Positions 1 to 9,317 of a stretch of DNA of 64,000 nt are shown piece by piece. Source of the DNA: Pseudomonadota bacterium (GTDB lineage: Bacteria > Pseudomonadota > Gammaproteobacteria > Acidiferrobacterales > UBA6901). The notes under the pieces are model-generated. The model saw only the letters and a program-made list of their open reading frames with translations, was not told the DNA's origin and did not search any database. Position 1 is the stretch's first letter. The number at the start of each line of letters is the position of its first letter. A program made the position numbers and the translations under genes. The stretch is taken from contig JAKASJ010000009.1 of assembly GCA_021819085.1 (NCBI GenBank), positions 40,804 to 104,803 of the forward strand, given 5' to 3'.

Positions 1-677
1 GCGATCGATTCCTCGAAACGACACAACAGCTGCAATGCCGCTCCGAGATTCTGATGCGCCTCTACGAAATCTGGCGTGATACGAATCGCCTCCCGGTAGG
101 ACTGCGCAGCGGCTTCGACGGATCCCTGTTCCCAAAGGGCTGTGCCGAGATTGAAATGCATCAGGGCATTCTTTGGCTGGGCACGCACGGCTGCGCGGTA
201 GCTCTCTATCGCCGCAACAAGTTCACGCCGTTGCTGCAGAATACGTCCCAGGTTGTGATGGGCCTCAGCCAGGGACGGGTTGAGTACGATCGCCTTCCGG
301 TAGTTCTCCACTGCCGCATCCAGCAATCCCAGCATTTGCTGGGCATTACCCAGATCATGAAACGCCTCGGCAAACGCCGGATTCAGTTCGGCTGCCCGGG
401 AAAATTGAGCTACCGCCTCCTGGGGCCTGCCCTGCCGCAACAGGGCTACACCCAGATTGTAGTATGCCGCAGGCATGCGAGGTTCAAGTTCTATAACACG
501 ACGACAGCAGTTTTCCGCGTCTTCGAACGCACCCAACTGGCCATGAATGGCACCGAGCACGAACCACGCCTGGGCATTGCGCGGTTCCCGGCAACATACC
601 TGATCGCCCAAGATCCGGGCATCGTGCCAGAGGCCGGTTTGGACCAGCTCAATAACGCGCTGCAGGGATTCACTCAT
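1..677 (-). CDS. TPR-repeat protein, C-terminus cut by window edge
   Basis: An open minus-strand frame starts at the ATG complementary to 675-677 and runs off the left edge, so only the N-terminal 225 or so residues are seen. They start MSESLQRVIELVQTGLWHDA and continue as tandem 34-residue tetratricopeptide repeats (for example AYYNLGVALLRQGRPQEAVA and AEAHHNLGRILQQRRELVAA). The N-terminal cap, with a Cys about residue 28 and a CCRRVIELEP helix, matches the other four TPR proteins to the right. The start lies one base after the stop of the upstream sulfotransferase gene, so the two are almost certainly co-transcribed. Those relatives carry sulfotransferase, methyltransferase or glycosyltransferase domains after the TPRs, so a catalytic domain may follow outside the window. 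This is inference. Confidence 0.8.
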   Translation of the reverse strand, partial: MSESLQRVIELVQTGLWHDARILGDQVCCREPRNAQAWFVLGAIHGQLGAFEDAENCCRRVIELEPRMPAAYYNLGVALLRQGRPQEAVAQFSRAAELNPAFAEAFHDLGNAQQMLGLLDAAVENYRKAIVLNPSLAEAHHNLGRILQQRRELVAAIESYRAAVRAQPKNALMHFNLGTALWEQGSVEAAAQSYREAIRITPDFVEAHQNLGAALQLLCRFEESI

Positions 678-678
678 T

Positions 679-2841
679 CTAGTCTTTCAATGCACTCACG
701 AGCGGTTCGAGAAACCGCTCGTAGTTCTTCCAGCGAGCCACGGATTTCTTGTACATGGGACGACGCACCTGGTCGTAACTTATCGTCATCACAAGACGGC
801 CTGACTCGTGAAAACGCAGGCAGCGGTCGTCCCACTCCAGCTCGCAGAACTCGACCAGCTTACGACTGACCTCCTCCTGATTCTCCACCAGCTCTTCGTA
901 TTGAACATCCATCAGCGGAATACGCAGAACCGTCTTCCAGTGCGCCATCAGCCGTTGGTATTGCCGGTAATACTGGCCCAGCGAGCTCAAATCGCGCGCA
1001 TAACCGTGAAAGTCGTTGAAACGCTGAAAATAAATCGACAGACAGGTATCGATCGGATCGCGCACGCAGTGGATAACCCGGGCGCCCGGGAACAGCAGGT
1101 CTATCAGACCCAAAGCCATGAAGTTGTGCGGCATCTTGTCCGTGACGCGCACGGCATCACGCGAGAATCGGGCGAGGCGATCGAGGTGACGCCGTGCGAT
1201 CGGGTCGATGTTTCTGCGAGTCAGGTCGTCCAGACACTGCGGATAAGGATTGGACGTGCCCAGCAGCGCCGGAAGCTGGGACGCAATCTCGTGGATATCG
1301 ACCAATTCCCCGGCACCATGCACCAGCGGATGGCTCGCAAGAATCTGCTCCACCAGGCTGGTGCCCGAGCGCGGCATGCCAACGATGAACACCGGCAGCT
1401 TCGAGCGGTTGGACGCGCGCGGCCTCTGGCCGATCCGTTGCGGCGCAAAGGCAGCCACAAACGCATCAAATTGCCGCACCACTTTCTGCACATCGAATTC
1501 CTTGGCGTCGAGGATGTTCGCCTGCTGATAGTGATGGAACGCCCTGTCGTACTGTCGCAATTCGTCATGGAGCCTGCCCAAAGCAAAATGCACATCGACC
1601 CGCCGCTTATTATCCATCGGCTGTTGTAGACACTGCTCCAGCACCGCCACGGCATCCTCTCGGCGATCCTGATGTCGTAACAAGTCGGCATGACTCAGCA
1701 ACAACTGAACATCGTTCGCCCCTGCATCAACCATCGGCGCCACCAGCGCATAGGCGACATCGAATTCCCCCCTTCTTTCCAGCAGCATGGCTACGCCTGC
1801 GGTGGCAGTTAGATGACCCGGTTTGAGTTCAAGCACCCGGCGATAACTTGCCTCCGCCTCCTGATTGCAACCCATATCGGCCAGTGCGGTCGCCAGATAG
1901 AGAAGGATCTCCGGGTCATCGGGCCGAAAGCGTAAGGCCTGCCGGAAGCACACCGCCGCCTCCTCGCCGAATTTCGGACCCTGGTCCTTGTCCATGAGGG
2001 CATTGCCGAGATTGATATACGCTTCCGCGAAGTCGGGTTTGAGTTTGATGGCAAGGCGGTAGTGGGAAATCGCCTGATCCCATTTGCACTGCGATGCCAG
2101 AACAGCACCAAGCGCCCTGTGTACCTCCGCCGAGTCGGGTTTGAGTTCAAGGGCACGGCGGAAACTAGCCACGGCGTCGTCCAGTCTGCCTGTCGACGCC
2201 AGGAGACTCCCAAGGGCACCATGGACTTCGGCATAACCCGGTCGCAACTGGATTACGTGCCGAAAGCACGCTTCCGCCGCAGCCGGATCATGGCGATCCT
2301 GGCCGCAGAGACCCAGATTGAAATAGGCTTCCACGTAGTCTGGACGCAGCGTGACGGCACGCTGAAAGTTTGCTGCCGCGTCATCGATGCTGCCCTGATC
2401 TTTGAACAGCAGTCCAATCGTATTGTGAACCTCCGCCAGATCAGGCTGAAGTCGCGCGGCCTGTTGACAACATTTCATGGCCTCCTCGCGCTTGCCCAAC
2501 CCCCGTAGCGCCAAGCCCAGGTTCGCCAGCGCTGGCGCATTGTCGGGCTGGATCCTGAGCACCTGTCGATAGGACTCGGTTGCCTCGTCGAGGCGGCTGC
2601 AGGACTGCAATGCCACACCGAGGTTATAATGAGCAGCGACGTTCATCGGTTCCAGGACGACGACCTGCTGGCAACAGCGGATGACGTCGTCCAGTTCGCC
2701 CATCTGAGCGTGAACCCCAGCGAGCAGGAACCACGCCTCGGCATCATTCGGGTTTCGTGCACAGAAACCAGAAGACAGCGTCTTGGCCTCGCGTAACCGG
2801 TTACTTTGTAGGAGCGAAAAAACCTGCTGCTTATCGGTCAT
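679..2841 (-). CDS. TPR-sulfotransferase fusion protein (copy 1)
   Basis: A 720-residue protein. Residues 1-460 are about a dozen TPR units. Residues 480-715 are a sulfotransferase domain of the Sulfotransfer_3/tyrosylprotein-sulfotransferase-like type. The 5'-phosphosulfate loop is visible as VGMPRSGTSLVEQIL (about 487-501) and the 3'-phosphate site as RVIHCVRDPIDTCLS (about 588-602). Such enzymes transfer sulfate from PAPS to a hydroxyl. The acceptor, protein tyrosine or glycan, cannot be told from sequence, and the TPRs probably bind it. The ATG at 2841 (MTDKQQVF) is preferred over the GTG at 2853: GGTGAGG precedes it at suitable spacing and the paralogue starts MADKQQVL. The truncated TPR gene follows after one base. 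No signal peptide is seen, so it is probably cytoplasmic. Confidence 0.85.
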   Translation of the reverse strand: MTDKQQVFSLLQSNRLREAKTLSSGFCARNPNDAEAWFLLAGVHAQMGELDDVIRCCQQVVVLEPMNVAAHYNLGVALQSCSRLDEATESYRQVLRIQPDNAPALANLGLALRGLGKREEAMKCCQQAARLQPDLAEVHNTIGLLFKDQGSIDDAAANFQRAVTLRPDYVEAYFNLGLCGQDRHDPAAAEACFRHVIQLRPGYAEVHGALGSLLASTGRLDDAVASFRRALELKPDSAEVHRALGAVLASQCKWDQAISHYRLAIKLKPDFAEAYINLGNALMDKDQGPKFGEEAAVCFRQALRFRPDDPEILLYLATALADMGCNQEAEASYRRVLELKPGHLTATAGVAMLLERRGEFDVAYALVAPMVDAGANDVQLLLSHADLLRHQDRREDAVAVLEQCLQQPMDNKRRVDVHFALGRLHDELRQYDRAFHHYQQANILDAKEFDVQKVVRQFDAFVAAFAPQRIGQRPRASNRSKLPVFIVGMPRSGTSLVEQILASHPLVHGAGELVDIHEIASQLPALLGTSNPYPQCLDDLTRRNIDPIARRHLDRLARFSRDAVRVTDKMPHNFMALGLIDLLFPGARVIHCVRDPIDTCLSIYFQRFNDFHGYARDLSSLGQYYRQYQRLMAHWKTVLRIPLMDVQYEELVENQEEVSRKLVEFCELEWDDRCLRFHESGRLVMTISYDQVRRPMYKKSVARWKNYERFLEPLVSALKD
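1364..1425. repeat. 62-bp identical tract shared by the two TPR-sulfotransferase genes (copy 1)
   Basis: These 62 bases are identical to 5462-5523. They encode the end of the linker and the PAPS-binding loop (RPRASNRSKL to MPRSGT). Synonymous positions are also identical, unlike much of the surrounding gene pair. Confidence 0.9.
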
Positions 2842-3134
2842 ACCCGGAAACACCTCACCACAGATAACCCATTTCCCGAACGCAGGCTCTTTTCGTCGCC
2901 GACGATTCCTTCATATCGGCCGTATCGGCCTGAACCGAGTCAACCTCTATATTGCCCGATCCTGCACCCGGAAATCTATCATGATTGCACTCGCCCGGCG
3001 TAACGGTTATAGATATCCGTCGTGAACAAGCGGGGCCAGCCATGCCTGAAAGACCTCTCACGTCCGGATGCGGCAGATCGGCGAAATGCAGCGATCCCTG
3101 GCCCGCTCTCAAACCGCGCTGCGGGTATAAATGG

Positions 3135-4547
3135 ATGAACGATTCAATCCAATCCAGGAGAGATCACGCGCTCGCCCTTCTGCGCAGCAACCGCCTAGTG
3201 GAAGCCAAGACGCTTTACAGTCATATCTGTCAGACGGACCCGCGCGACGCGGAATCCTGGAACCTGCTGGGCGCGGTCCACGGTATGCTGGGTGAATTCC
3301 AGGAGGCGGAAGCGTGTTGCCGCAAAGTCATCGCCTTGCAGCCGGATGCCGTAGGCACCTACAACAATCTCGGCAATACGCTCAAGTTCCAGGGCAAGAT
3401 TAGAGAAGCTGAGCAATGTTACCGCCAGGCCCTCAAACTCATACCCGGATACGCCGAGGCCCATAACAACCTGGGCAATCTGCTCAAGGGGCGAGGTGAG
3501 CTTCAGGAGGCCGAGATCCATTACCGCCAGGCCATTGCTTCTGCGCCGAATTACGGCGATGCTCACAGTAACCTGGGTATTATTCTACGAGACCAAGGCA
3601 AACTCGATGACGCTGTCGCTAGTTACCGACGCGCCCTGCAACAGGATCCAAGTCATCGAGACGCACTATACAACCTCGGGCTCGCGTTATTCGAGAAAGA
3701 TGAACCCGTAGCGGCCGCAGGAGTCTTCGAACAGCTGCTCGGGATAAATCCGCAGGACCCCGGGGCAATGGAGTTTCTGGGGATTGCCTATACCCAACTC
3801 GGGGAAATTGACAAGGCAATAGAGATGTACGAGCGCACACTAGAGCTCGCCCCCGATAGGGTGGATGCACGCTATTTTCTTTCTGCCCTTGGTAAGGAGC
3901 CGGTTCCGGCACAGTCACCCGCCGAATATGTGACGAGAGTCTTCGATACATACGCACATAAATTCGATCGACATCTGTTGGGGAAACTCAGCTATCAGGC
4001 ACCGCAACTCCTCTGCCAGGCAGTGATGGGCGTTATCCGCGGCGAGAGAAACGACCTTGAGATTCTTGATCTAGGCTGCGGAACCGGTCTGTGCGGTGCC
4101 TCATTCCGTAACATCGCCAGGCATCTAACAGGCGTGGACCTGTCGCCGAAGATGATTCAAAAAACACGCGAGCGCGGAATATACGATGAGCTTATTGTAG
4201 GCGACCTGTTGACGCCCCTGCGCGAGTCCAATTCGCGCTATGACCTGATCACCGCAGCCGATGTCTTCATCTACGTCGGCGACCTGTCTCAGGTACTTGC
4301 GGGTTGTCAGGTCGCCCTGCGGCCTGGTGGTCTTTTCGCGTTTTCGACGGAACGCGAAGAAAGTACGGCGTCGTACGCGCTGCGGCGCTCCGGACGCTAT
4401 GCGCACGCGGTGGATTACATCAGAACACTTGCCAACTCCTCAGGCTTCAAGGAGATCAGTGCAGAGCAGGCGATCATAAGGCAGGAGCAACGCACACCGA
4501 TTGATGGCAACATCTTCGTCTTTCAAAAGCCTCGACATGCAGGCTAA
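3135..4547 (+). CDS. TPR-methyltransferase fusion protein
   Basis: A 470-residue protein. Residues 1-250 are TPR units with the shared cap (ALLRSNRLVEAKTLYSHICQ). Residues 265-460 are a class I SAM-dependent methyltransferase related to the predicted TPR-linked methyltransferases of COG4976. Motif I is LDLGCGTGLCG (about 311-321), followed by LTGVDLSPKMI for ribose contact and LRPGGLFAFSTE for motif III. The ATG at 3135 (MNDSIQSR) is chosen because only it places the cap as in the paralogues. The open frame extends back to 2985 but reads as low-complexity leader. No strong Shine-Dalgarno is seen. It is the only plus-strand member of the TPR group and lies between two divergent or convergent sulfotransferase genes. 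The methyl acceptor is unknown. Confidence 0.85.
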   Translation: MNDSIQSRRDHALALLRSNRLVEAKTLYSHICQTDPRDAESWNLLGAVHGMLGEFQEAEACCRKVIALQPDAVGTYNNLGNTLKFQGKIREAEQCYRQALKLIPGYAEAHNNLGNLLKGRGELQEAEIHYRQAIASAPNYGDAHSNLGIILRDQGKLDDAVASYRRALQQDPSHRDALYNLGLALFEKDEPVAAAGVFEQLLGINPQDPGAMEFLGIAYTQLGEIDKAIEMYERTLELAPDRVDARYFLSALGKEPVPAQSPAEYVTRVFDTYAHKFDRHLLGKLSYQAPQLLCQAVMGVIRGERNDLEILDLGCGTGLCGASFRNIARHLTGVDLSPKMIQKTRERGIYDELIVGDLLTPLRESNSRYDLITAADVFIYVGDLSQVLAGCQVALRPGGLFAFSTEREESTASYALRRSGRYAHAVDYIRTLANSSGFKEISAEQAIIRQEQRTPIDGNIFVFQKPRHAG

Positions 4548-4752
4548 AGGACGGGGTTTGATTGAGTGTTTAGTCTTCGGTCATCAGGTCGCGCCCGGAC
4601 ATCACCGTTGCCGAAGATGCCAATGCTTGGCTGCGCACACTGAACGGATCCGACCTCCTCACCTCGATCAACCTGCGAGGCCATCCGCATAACCGCCGAT
4701 CTCCAGAATCAGTCCGAAGTGCGCAAGCGATCTGGCGCACCGCACTTAACTG

Positions 4753-6939
4753 TTACGGGGAATCCCGATCCTCCAGCGCATCGATCAGCGGCCCGAGAAA
4801 TTCCTCGTATCTCTTCCAACGCGCCACCGATTTCTTGTACATGGGACGACGCACCTGATCGTGACTCGCCGTCTTCACCACGCGGGCAGCTTCATGGAAA
4901 TGTAGGCAGCGGTCGTCCCAGTCGAGTTCGCAGAACTCTACCAGTCGCCGGCTCATCGCTTCCTGGTTGTCCACAAGCTCCTCATACTGAAACTCCATCA
5001 GGGGAATGCGCAGGATGCCCTTCCAGTGCGCCATTAACCGCTGGTAAAGCCGATAGTACCTGCCGAGATTCCTCAGGTCACGGGCGTACGGGTGAAGAGC
5101 GTTGAAGTGGCCATTGAAAGGCTGGAAGTAGATCGACAGGCAGGTGTCAACCGGATCGCGCCGGCAGTGAATAACGCGCGCTCCGGGAAACATAAGATCG
5201 ATCAGCCCCAGATACAGGAAATTATGCGGCATCTTGTCCGTGACACGCACGGCATCGCGCGAGAATCGGGCGAGACGATCTAGGTGGTGCTGAGCGATCG
5301 GATCGATGCTCCGGATAGTAAGCATATCGAGGCACTGCGGGTAGGGGTTGGAGCTGCCCAGATCGGTCTGGAGCCGCCTTACGATATCAGTGAGATCAGG
5401 CAACTCCCCCGCACCATACACCTGCGGATGACTGGCGAGAATCTGCTCCGTCAGGCTGGTTCCCGAGCGCGGCATGCCAACGATGAACACCGGCAGCTTC
5501 GAGCGGTTGGACGCGCGCGGCCTGCGGCGGACACGCTCCGGACTGAAGAGCCCAATCAACGTGTCGAAGTCCCGCTGGTACTGCTGCTCGTCGAATTTCC
5601 TGGAGTCGAGAGAGTTTGCGCGCTGGAAGTGCTCAAAGGCCTTGGGATAATCCTGTAACTCGTCGTACAGTTTTCCCAGTGCGAAATGCCCGTCGATCTG
5701 CTGCTTTTCGTCCCTCGGCTGCCGCAACATTTTCTCCAGAAGCGCCACCGCTTGCGCGCGACAATCGAAACGTCCCGCCAGAGCGGCGTAACTCAGCGCC
5801 ACATAAATATTTTCCGTCCCGGCATCCACCAGGGATTTGACTAACGCATAGCTGGCTTCGAAATCTCCTTTGCGTTCCAGCAGCATTGCCAGAGCGGCCG
5901 TAGCGAGCGGAAAATCCGGCTTGAGACGAAGCGCACGGCGGTAGCTTGCGTCCGCCTCGTCATAGCGATACAGATCGTACAACGCCATTCCCAATCTCAG
6001 ATGGATCTCCGGAACCTCCGGGCTGTGGTGCAGGGCCTCCCGGAAACATTCCGCTGCCTGTTCGATATTCTTGGGATCGGGGCTTGCGTCCATATAGGCG
6101 TTGCCAAGGTCATTGTACGCATCCGCGTAGTCAGGCTTGAGCTCGATGGCACGCCGGAAATGGGATATTGCCTCCTCCCAACGGCGCAGTGACGCGAGCA
6201 GAACACCGAGGTCTCTATGGGCCTGCGCCGCATCGGGCCTGAGCTGCACCAGACACTGGTAGCTGCGCACGGCCTCCTGCACCTTGCCGAGCGAGGCCAG
6301 GACACCGGCGAGGCTGGCATGGGCCTCGGCATAATCGGGCCGCCAGCGGACGGCGTGCCGGAAACTTTGCTCCGCTGCGGCGGGCGAACCGAGCTTCTGG
6401 TGGCACAGGCCGAGGTTGTAATGGGCTTCCGCGTACTGCGGACGCAGCGCCGTCGCCTGACGGAAGCACCCCAGCGCCTGGGTAATGCTGCCCTGGTCCA
6501 TGAACAGCAGGCCAAGCGTATTGTGCGCCTCGGCCAGACCGGGCTGCAGCGTCAGGGCACGCTGGCAATGCGGTATCGCCACCTCGGATCTGCCCAGCTC
6601 GCGCAATGCCAGTGCCAGGTTGGCAAGCACCGGCGCCGCATCGGGTTGGACTTCGATCAACTTGCCGTAGGTCTCAACGGCTTCCTGGTACCGCCCCCGC
6701 ATCTGCAGCGCCACGCCGAGGTTGTAGCGAGCTGCGACATTACCCGGTTCCAGGGCTATCACCCGCCCGCAACATCGAATCACCTCGTCCATGACACCGA
6801 GTTGGGCATAAACTCCCGCGAGCAGAAACCAAGCTTCGGGGTCGTCCCGGTTGTTCTCACAGAGCGCCGTACCCAGCTCCCTGGCCTCGTTCAATCGGTT
6901 GCCCTGCAATAGGGCGAGTACTTGCTGCTTATCGGCCAT
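4753..6939 (-). CDS. TPR-sulfotransferase fusion protein (copy 2)
   Basis: A 728-residue paralogue of the protein at 679-2841, collinear over its whole length. TPR units fill residues 1-460. The sulfotransferase domain starts about 480 with FIVGMPRSGTSLTEQIL (PAPS 5'-phosphosulfate loop) and has ARVIHCRRDPVDTCLS as the 3'-phosphate site about 590-605. Both domains end with a similar basic and aromatic segment (RRPMYKKSVARWKRYEEFL). The start MADKQQVLALL fits the paralogue. An AAGG sits very close to the ATG, so the ribosome site is weak. The two sulfotransferases differ mainly in the TPR array, which suggests different acceptors for the same chemistry (inference). An identical 62-bp tract is shared with copy 1. 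Confidence 0.85.
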   Translation of the reverse strand: MADKQQVLALLQGNRLNEARELGTALCENNRDDPEAWFLLAGVYAQLGVMDEVIRCCGRVIALEPGNVAARYNLGVALQMRGRYQEAVETYGKLIEVQPDAAPVLANLALALRELGRSEVAIPHCQRALTLQPGLAEAHNTLGLLFMDQGSITQALGCFRQATALRPQYAEAHYNLGLCHQKLGSPAAAEQSFRHAVRWRPDYAEAHASLAGVLASLGKVQEAVRSYQCLVQLRPDAAQAHRDLGVLLASLRRWEEAISHFRRAIELKPDYADAYNDLGNAYMDASPDPKNIEQAAECFREALHHSPEVPEIHLRLGMALYDLYRYDEADASYRRALRLKPDFPLATAALAMLLERKGDFEASYALVKSLVDAGTENIYVALSYAALAGRFDCRAQAVALLEKMLRQPRDEKQQIDGHFALGKLYDELQDYPKAFEHFQRANSLDSRKFDEQQYQRDFDTLIGLFSPERVRRRPRASNRSKLPVFIVGMPRSGTSLTEQILASHPQVYGAGELPDLTDIVRRLQTDLGSSNPYPQCLDMLTIRSIDPIAQHHLDRLARFSRDAVRVTDKMPHNFLYLGLIDLMFPGARVIHCRRDPVDTCLSIYFQPFNGHFNALHPYARDLRNLGRYYRLYQRLMAHWKGILRIPLMEFQYEELVDNQEAMSRRLVEFCELDWDDRCLHFHEAARVVKTASHDQVRRPMYKKSVARWKRYEEFLGPLIDALEDRDSP
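5462..5523. repeat. 62-bp identical tract shared by the two TPR-sulfotransferase genes (copy 2)
   Basis: Identical to 1364-1425 base for base. It covers the PAPS-loop coding region and suggests recent duplication or gene conversion. Confidence 0.9.
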
Positions 6940-7403
6940 ACCTTAAGGAATACCGTGCTGCAGATGAACCTGCTCTTTCATGAAAATGCAAATCTACCCG
7001 CCCCGCCGGACATTGAGGCGATCCGAATCATTATGCGAATTAGATATTGCCCCATAATCCAACCCGAATCCACGGTGATTACTCTCCGCCATGAACGATG
7101 GCATGGGTATCCTGACGCAGGCGATGCGTTGGTGGCAGAATCGCGGTGCGCTCCCGCTGAGCAATCTTTGTGCTTTTTTTCCCGAAATACTGGTAGAGAA
7201 CACCGAATTGTCCCTGCTGCGCCACTCCGGCCGCTGTGCGCACTCCTTTTGCTTACCGCCAGGCGCGTGCGACCACCGGGGTTCGTGGCAGCCGCCATCA
7301 AACGGTTGATCCTGTGACATAGTTATAGAGGCGTGCCATCGACGACCAGCCATGCGTCGTCTAGCAGCGGAACGACGCAACAGACCGCATCGCCGAACCG
7401 AGA
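6940..7403. other. Intergenic, no gene recognised
   Basis: A 464-bp gap between the end of the GT41 gene and the start of the second sulfotransferase gene, both on the minus strand. Only short overlapping open frames with no recognisable motif are present. It should hold the promoter of the sulfotransferase gene, but no convincing -35/-10 pair was found. Confidence 0.6.
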
Positions 7404-9317
7404 TCAGGACTCATTCACAGACCGAAGGAAGTCCTCCAGTGACCGAACCGCACACTCATCGGCAAAAATGCTGCCGGGCGCGCGTTCCGTTATTCGTGCC
7501 GACAAACCGTCCCGCAGAGCGCGGTCGCTGGCGATCGACACCGCACGCGCTGCATATTCTTCGTTGTCGTGCGCGATCAGTTCGCTCATGTCCATTTCGT
7601 GCAACATCCCATAAGTCTGACGCCCGCGGCTGAATTCACCTGATAATGTTACTACGGGCAGGCCGGCAGCGAAGGCATCCAGCGAGGTCCGTCCTCCCGA
7701 CCAGTGCGGCGTATCGAGCATCACGTCGGCCAGAAGGTTCACGCGCAGGTAATCGGCATGCCCCAAGCGCGGCAGGAAACGCAGGCTCGCGTCCGCATCC
7801 AGGCCGCATGCACTGAAAGCACTCCGCATGCGCTGCCGGAACGCTTCATTGACGGGCGCCTTGTAATCTTCGAAGAACAGGATCAAGGCGTGCGCATCAC
7901 GCACCGTTATCCCAACAAAAAGTTCGTCGGTATCAACATGGATCTTGAACAGCGACTGCGGGCACAGGTACAGCCTGCGATCATCCGGCAGACCGAATTG
8001 CGCGCGTGTCGCGTCGCGTGCCGGTTCCGGCCGCTCGCAGTGCACGCCGATGCCGTCGAGACGGACCAGATTTTCGCGATAGTGCGCCTCACCGCCAACG
8101 GGTTCCATGGCATCGGCGGACAGGAAATAATCGATGTTTGGCAAACCGGTTGTCACGGGATGCCCCCAGGCCGCACATTGGACCGGCGCAAGGCGCAGGG
8201 CGGCCAGCCACAGCTCTTTCGGATACATGCCGATCGCCGGATAGACCAGAACATCCAGCTGGTCGCTGCGGATGATGTTGGCGATAGCGGCGATCGAGCC
8301 GGTCGCCGGCCGGTATAGGTCGCAACTCGCCGCGAGCGATCGACTTTCCCCGTCGATGATCGGGTCGATATGGTAGACAAAGGTCTCGAACCGGTCCCGA
8401 TCGGCGTGCTTTATCCACCCGCTGAAATAATACGAAACCGTATGCGTGTGAAAAAAGTGCGACGCGTAGCCGACACGCAGGCGCCGCCCGCCTGTCGCGC
8501 GTCTCGGGGTGTCCTGGAAAAACTGCGGCAACGCGGTCCGGGCCATGTCGGTGAAGAAATCCCCGAAACGCCTTTGGAGATCCTTGTCGTTCATACCCTG
8601 ATACGCGAGATAGAATCCGTTGCTCCATTGCAGCTCGTCGATCAGGGTCGGCCGTGTCCTGTATCCCGCGCTTCGTGCAATGATCTCATCGAGTCCCTCG
8701 TGGTAGCGTTGCCGGGACTGCCGCAGATGATTCATATCCCGGTAGATCAGCGGCAGCGACAGGTGGAAGCCGAGCGCTGCCTTCAGGCTCAGCGGATCAG
8801 CGGCGAGCGCCCGTCCGTAATCAGCGACCGCTTCGTCGTATTCGCCGAGGAAATATCTCAGGTTGCCGAGACCGGCGTGAGCGGCGGCATTGGAAGGAGC
8901 AATTTCAGCAGCACGCTGGTAAGACACCAGCGCTTCAGCGTGTTTCCCTGCCGCCTCCTGCGCCTGGCCGAGCTTAAGCCAGATATCGGTACCCTGCGGC
9001 AACACCGCACACAGGCGGCTGAAAACCTCTATCGCCTCGCTGAGTTTGCCGAGGTAAGCAAGGGTCTCGCCCAGACGGAAGGCCGCCTCGTGGAATCCCG
9101 GATCGAGGCGAATCGCCTGGCGCAGGCAAGACTCCACCTGGTCCACGCGTCCGAGCCGACCGTTCGCAATCCCGAGGGTGTACCAGATTAGGGCATCGGC
9201 GTGGCCAGCCACGCAGAGTTCGGTCAGGAGCCTTTGGGCCTCGGGAAGCCGTCCGGCCTGAAACAGGGCAAGGGCCTGCTGCTTCCTGGCCAGAACTATC
9301 GGATCGGTATTGGACAT
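7404..9317 (-). CDS. TPR-containing GT41 glycosyltransferase (O-GlcNAc-transferase/SPINDLY-like)
   Basis: A 637-residue protein. Residues 1-180 are TPR units with the same cap as its neighbours (KQQALALFQAGRLPEAQ). Residues 275-630 form a GT41 catalytic region with RLRVGYASHFFHTHTVSYYF (about 279-298), APVQCAAWGHPVTTGLPNID, CPQSLFKIHVDTDE with the Lys typical of the UDP-binding site (about 458), and GGRTSLDAFAAGLPVVT (about 541-557). GT41 enzymes transfer GlcNAc or another sugar from a nucleotide sugar to Ser/Thr of proteins, and the TPR superhelix selects the substrate. The start MSNTDPIV is the first ATG. No clear Shine-Dalgarno is seen. In this setting it may glycosylate the same kind of target that the TPR-sulfotransferases modify (inference). 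The actual donor and acceptor are unknown. Confidence 0.88.
   Translation of the reverse strand: MSNTDPIVLARKQQALALFQAGRLPEAQRLLTELCVAGHADALIWYTLGIANGRLGRVDQVESCLRQAIRLDPGFHEAAFRLGETLAYLGKLSEAIEVFSRLCAVLPQGTDIWLKLGQAQEAAGKHAEALVSYQRAAEIAPSNAAAHAGLGNLRYFLGEYDEAVADYGRALAADPLSLKAALGFHLSLPLIYRDMNHLRQSRQRYHEGLDEIIARSAGYRTRPTLIDELQWSNGFYLAYQGMNDKDLQRRFGDFFTDMARTALPQFFQDTPRRATGGRRLRVGYASHFFHTHTVSYYFSGWIKHADRDRFETFVYHIDPIIDGESRSLAASCDLYRPATGSIAAIANIIRSDQLDVLVYPAIGMYPKELWLAALRLAPVQCAAWGHPVTTGLPNIDYFLSADAMEPVGGEAHYRENLVRLDGIGVHCERPEPARDATRAQFGLPDDRRLYLCPQSLFKIHVDTDELFVGITVRDAHALILFFEDYKAPVNEAFRQRMRSAFSACGLDADASLRFLPRLGHADYLRVNLLADVMLDTPHWSGGRTSLDAFAAGLPVVTLSGEFSRGRQTYGMLHEMDMSELIAHDNEEYAARAVSIASDRALRDGLSARITERAPGSIFADECAVRSLEDFLRSVNES

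Noticed and set aside
54..869. Long plus-strand frame of 271 codons at the left end
   Set aside because: It is antisense to the clear TPR reading frame on the minus strand and has no motif of its own.
808..1629. Plus-strand 273-codon frame inside the first TPR-sulfotransferase gene
   Set aside because: It is the complement of the sulfotransferase domain, whose PAPS motifs are unambiguous.
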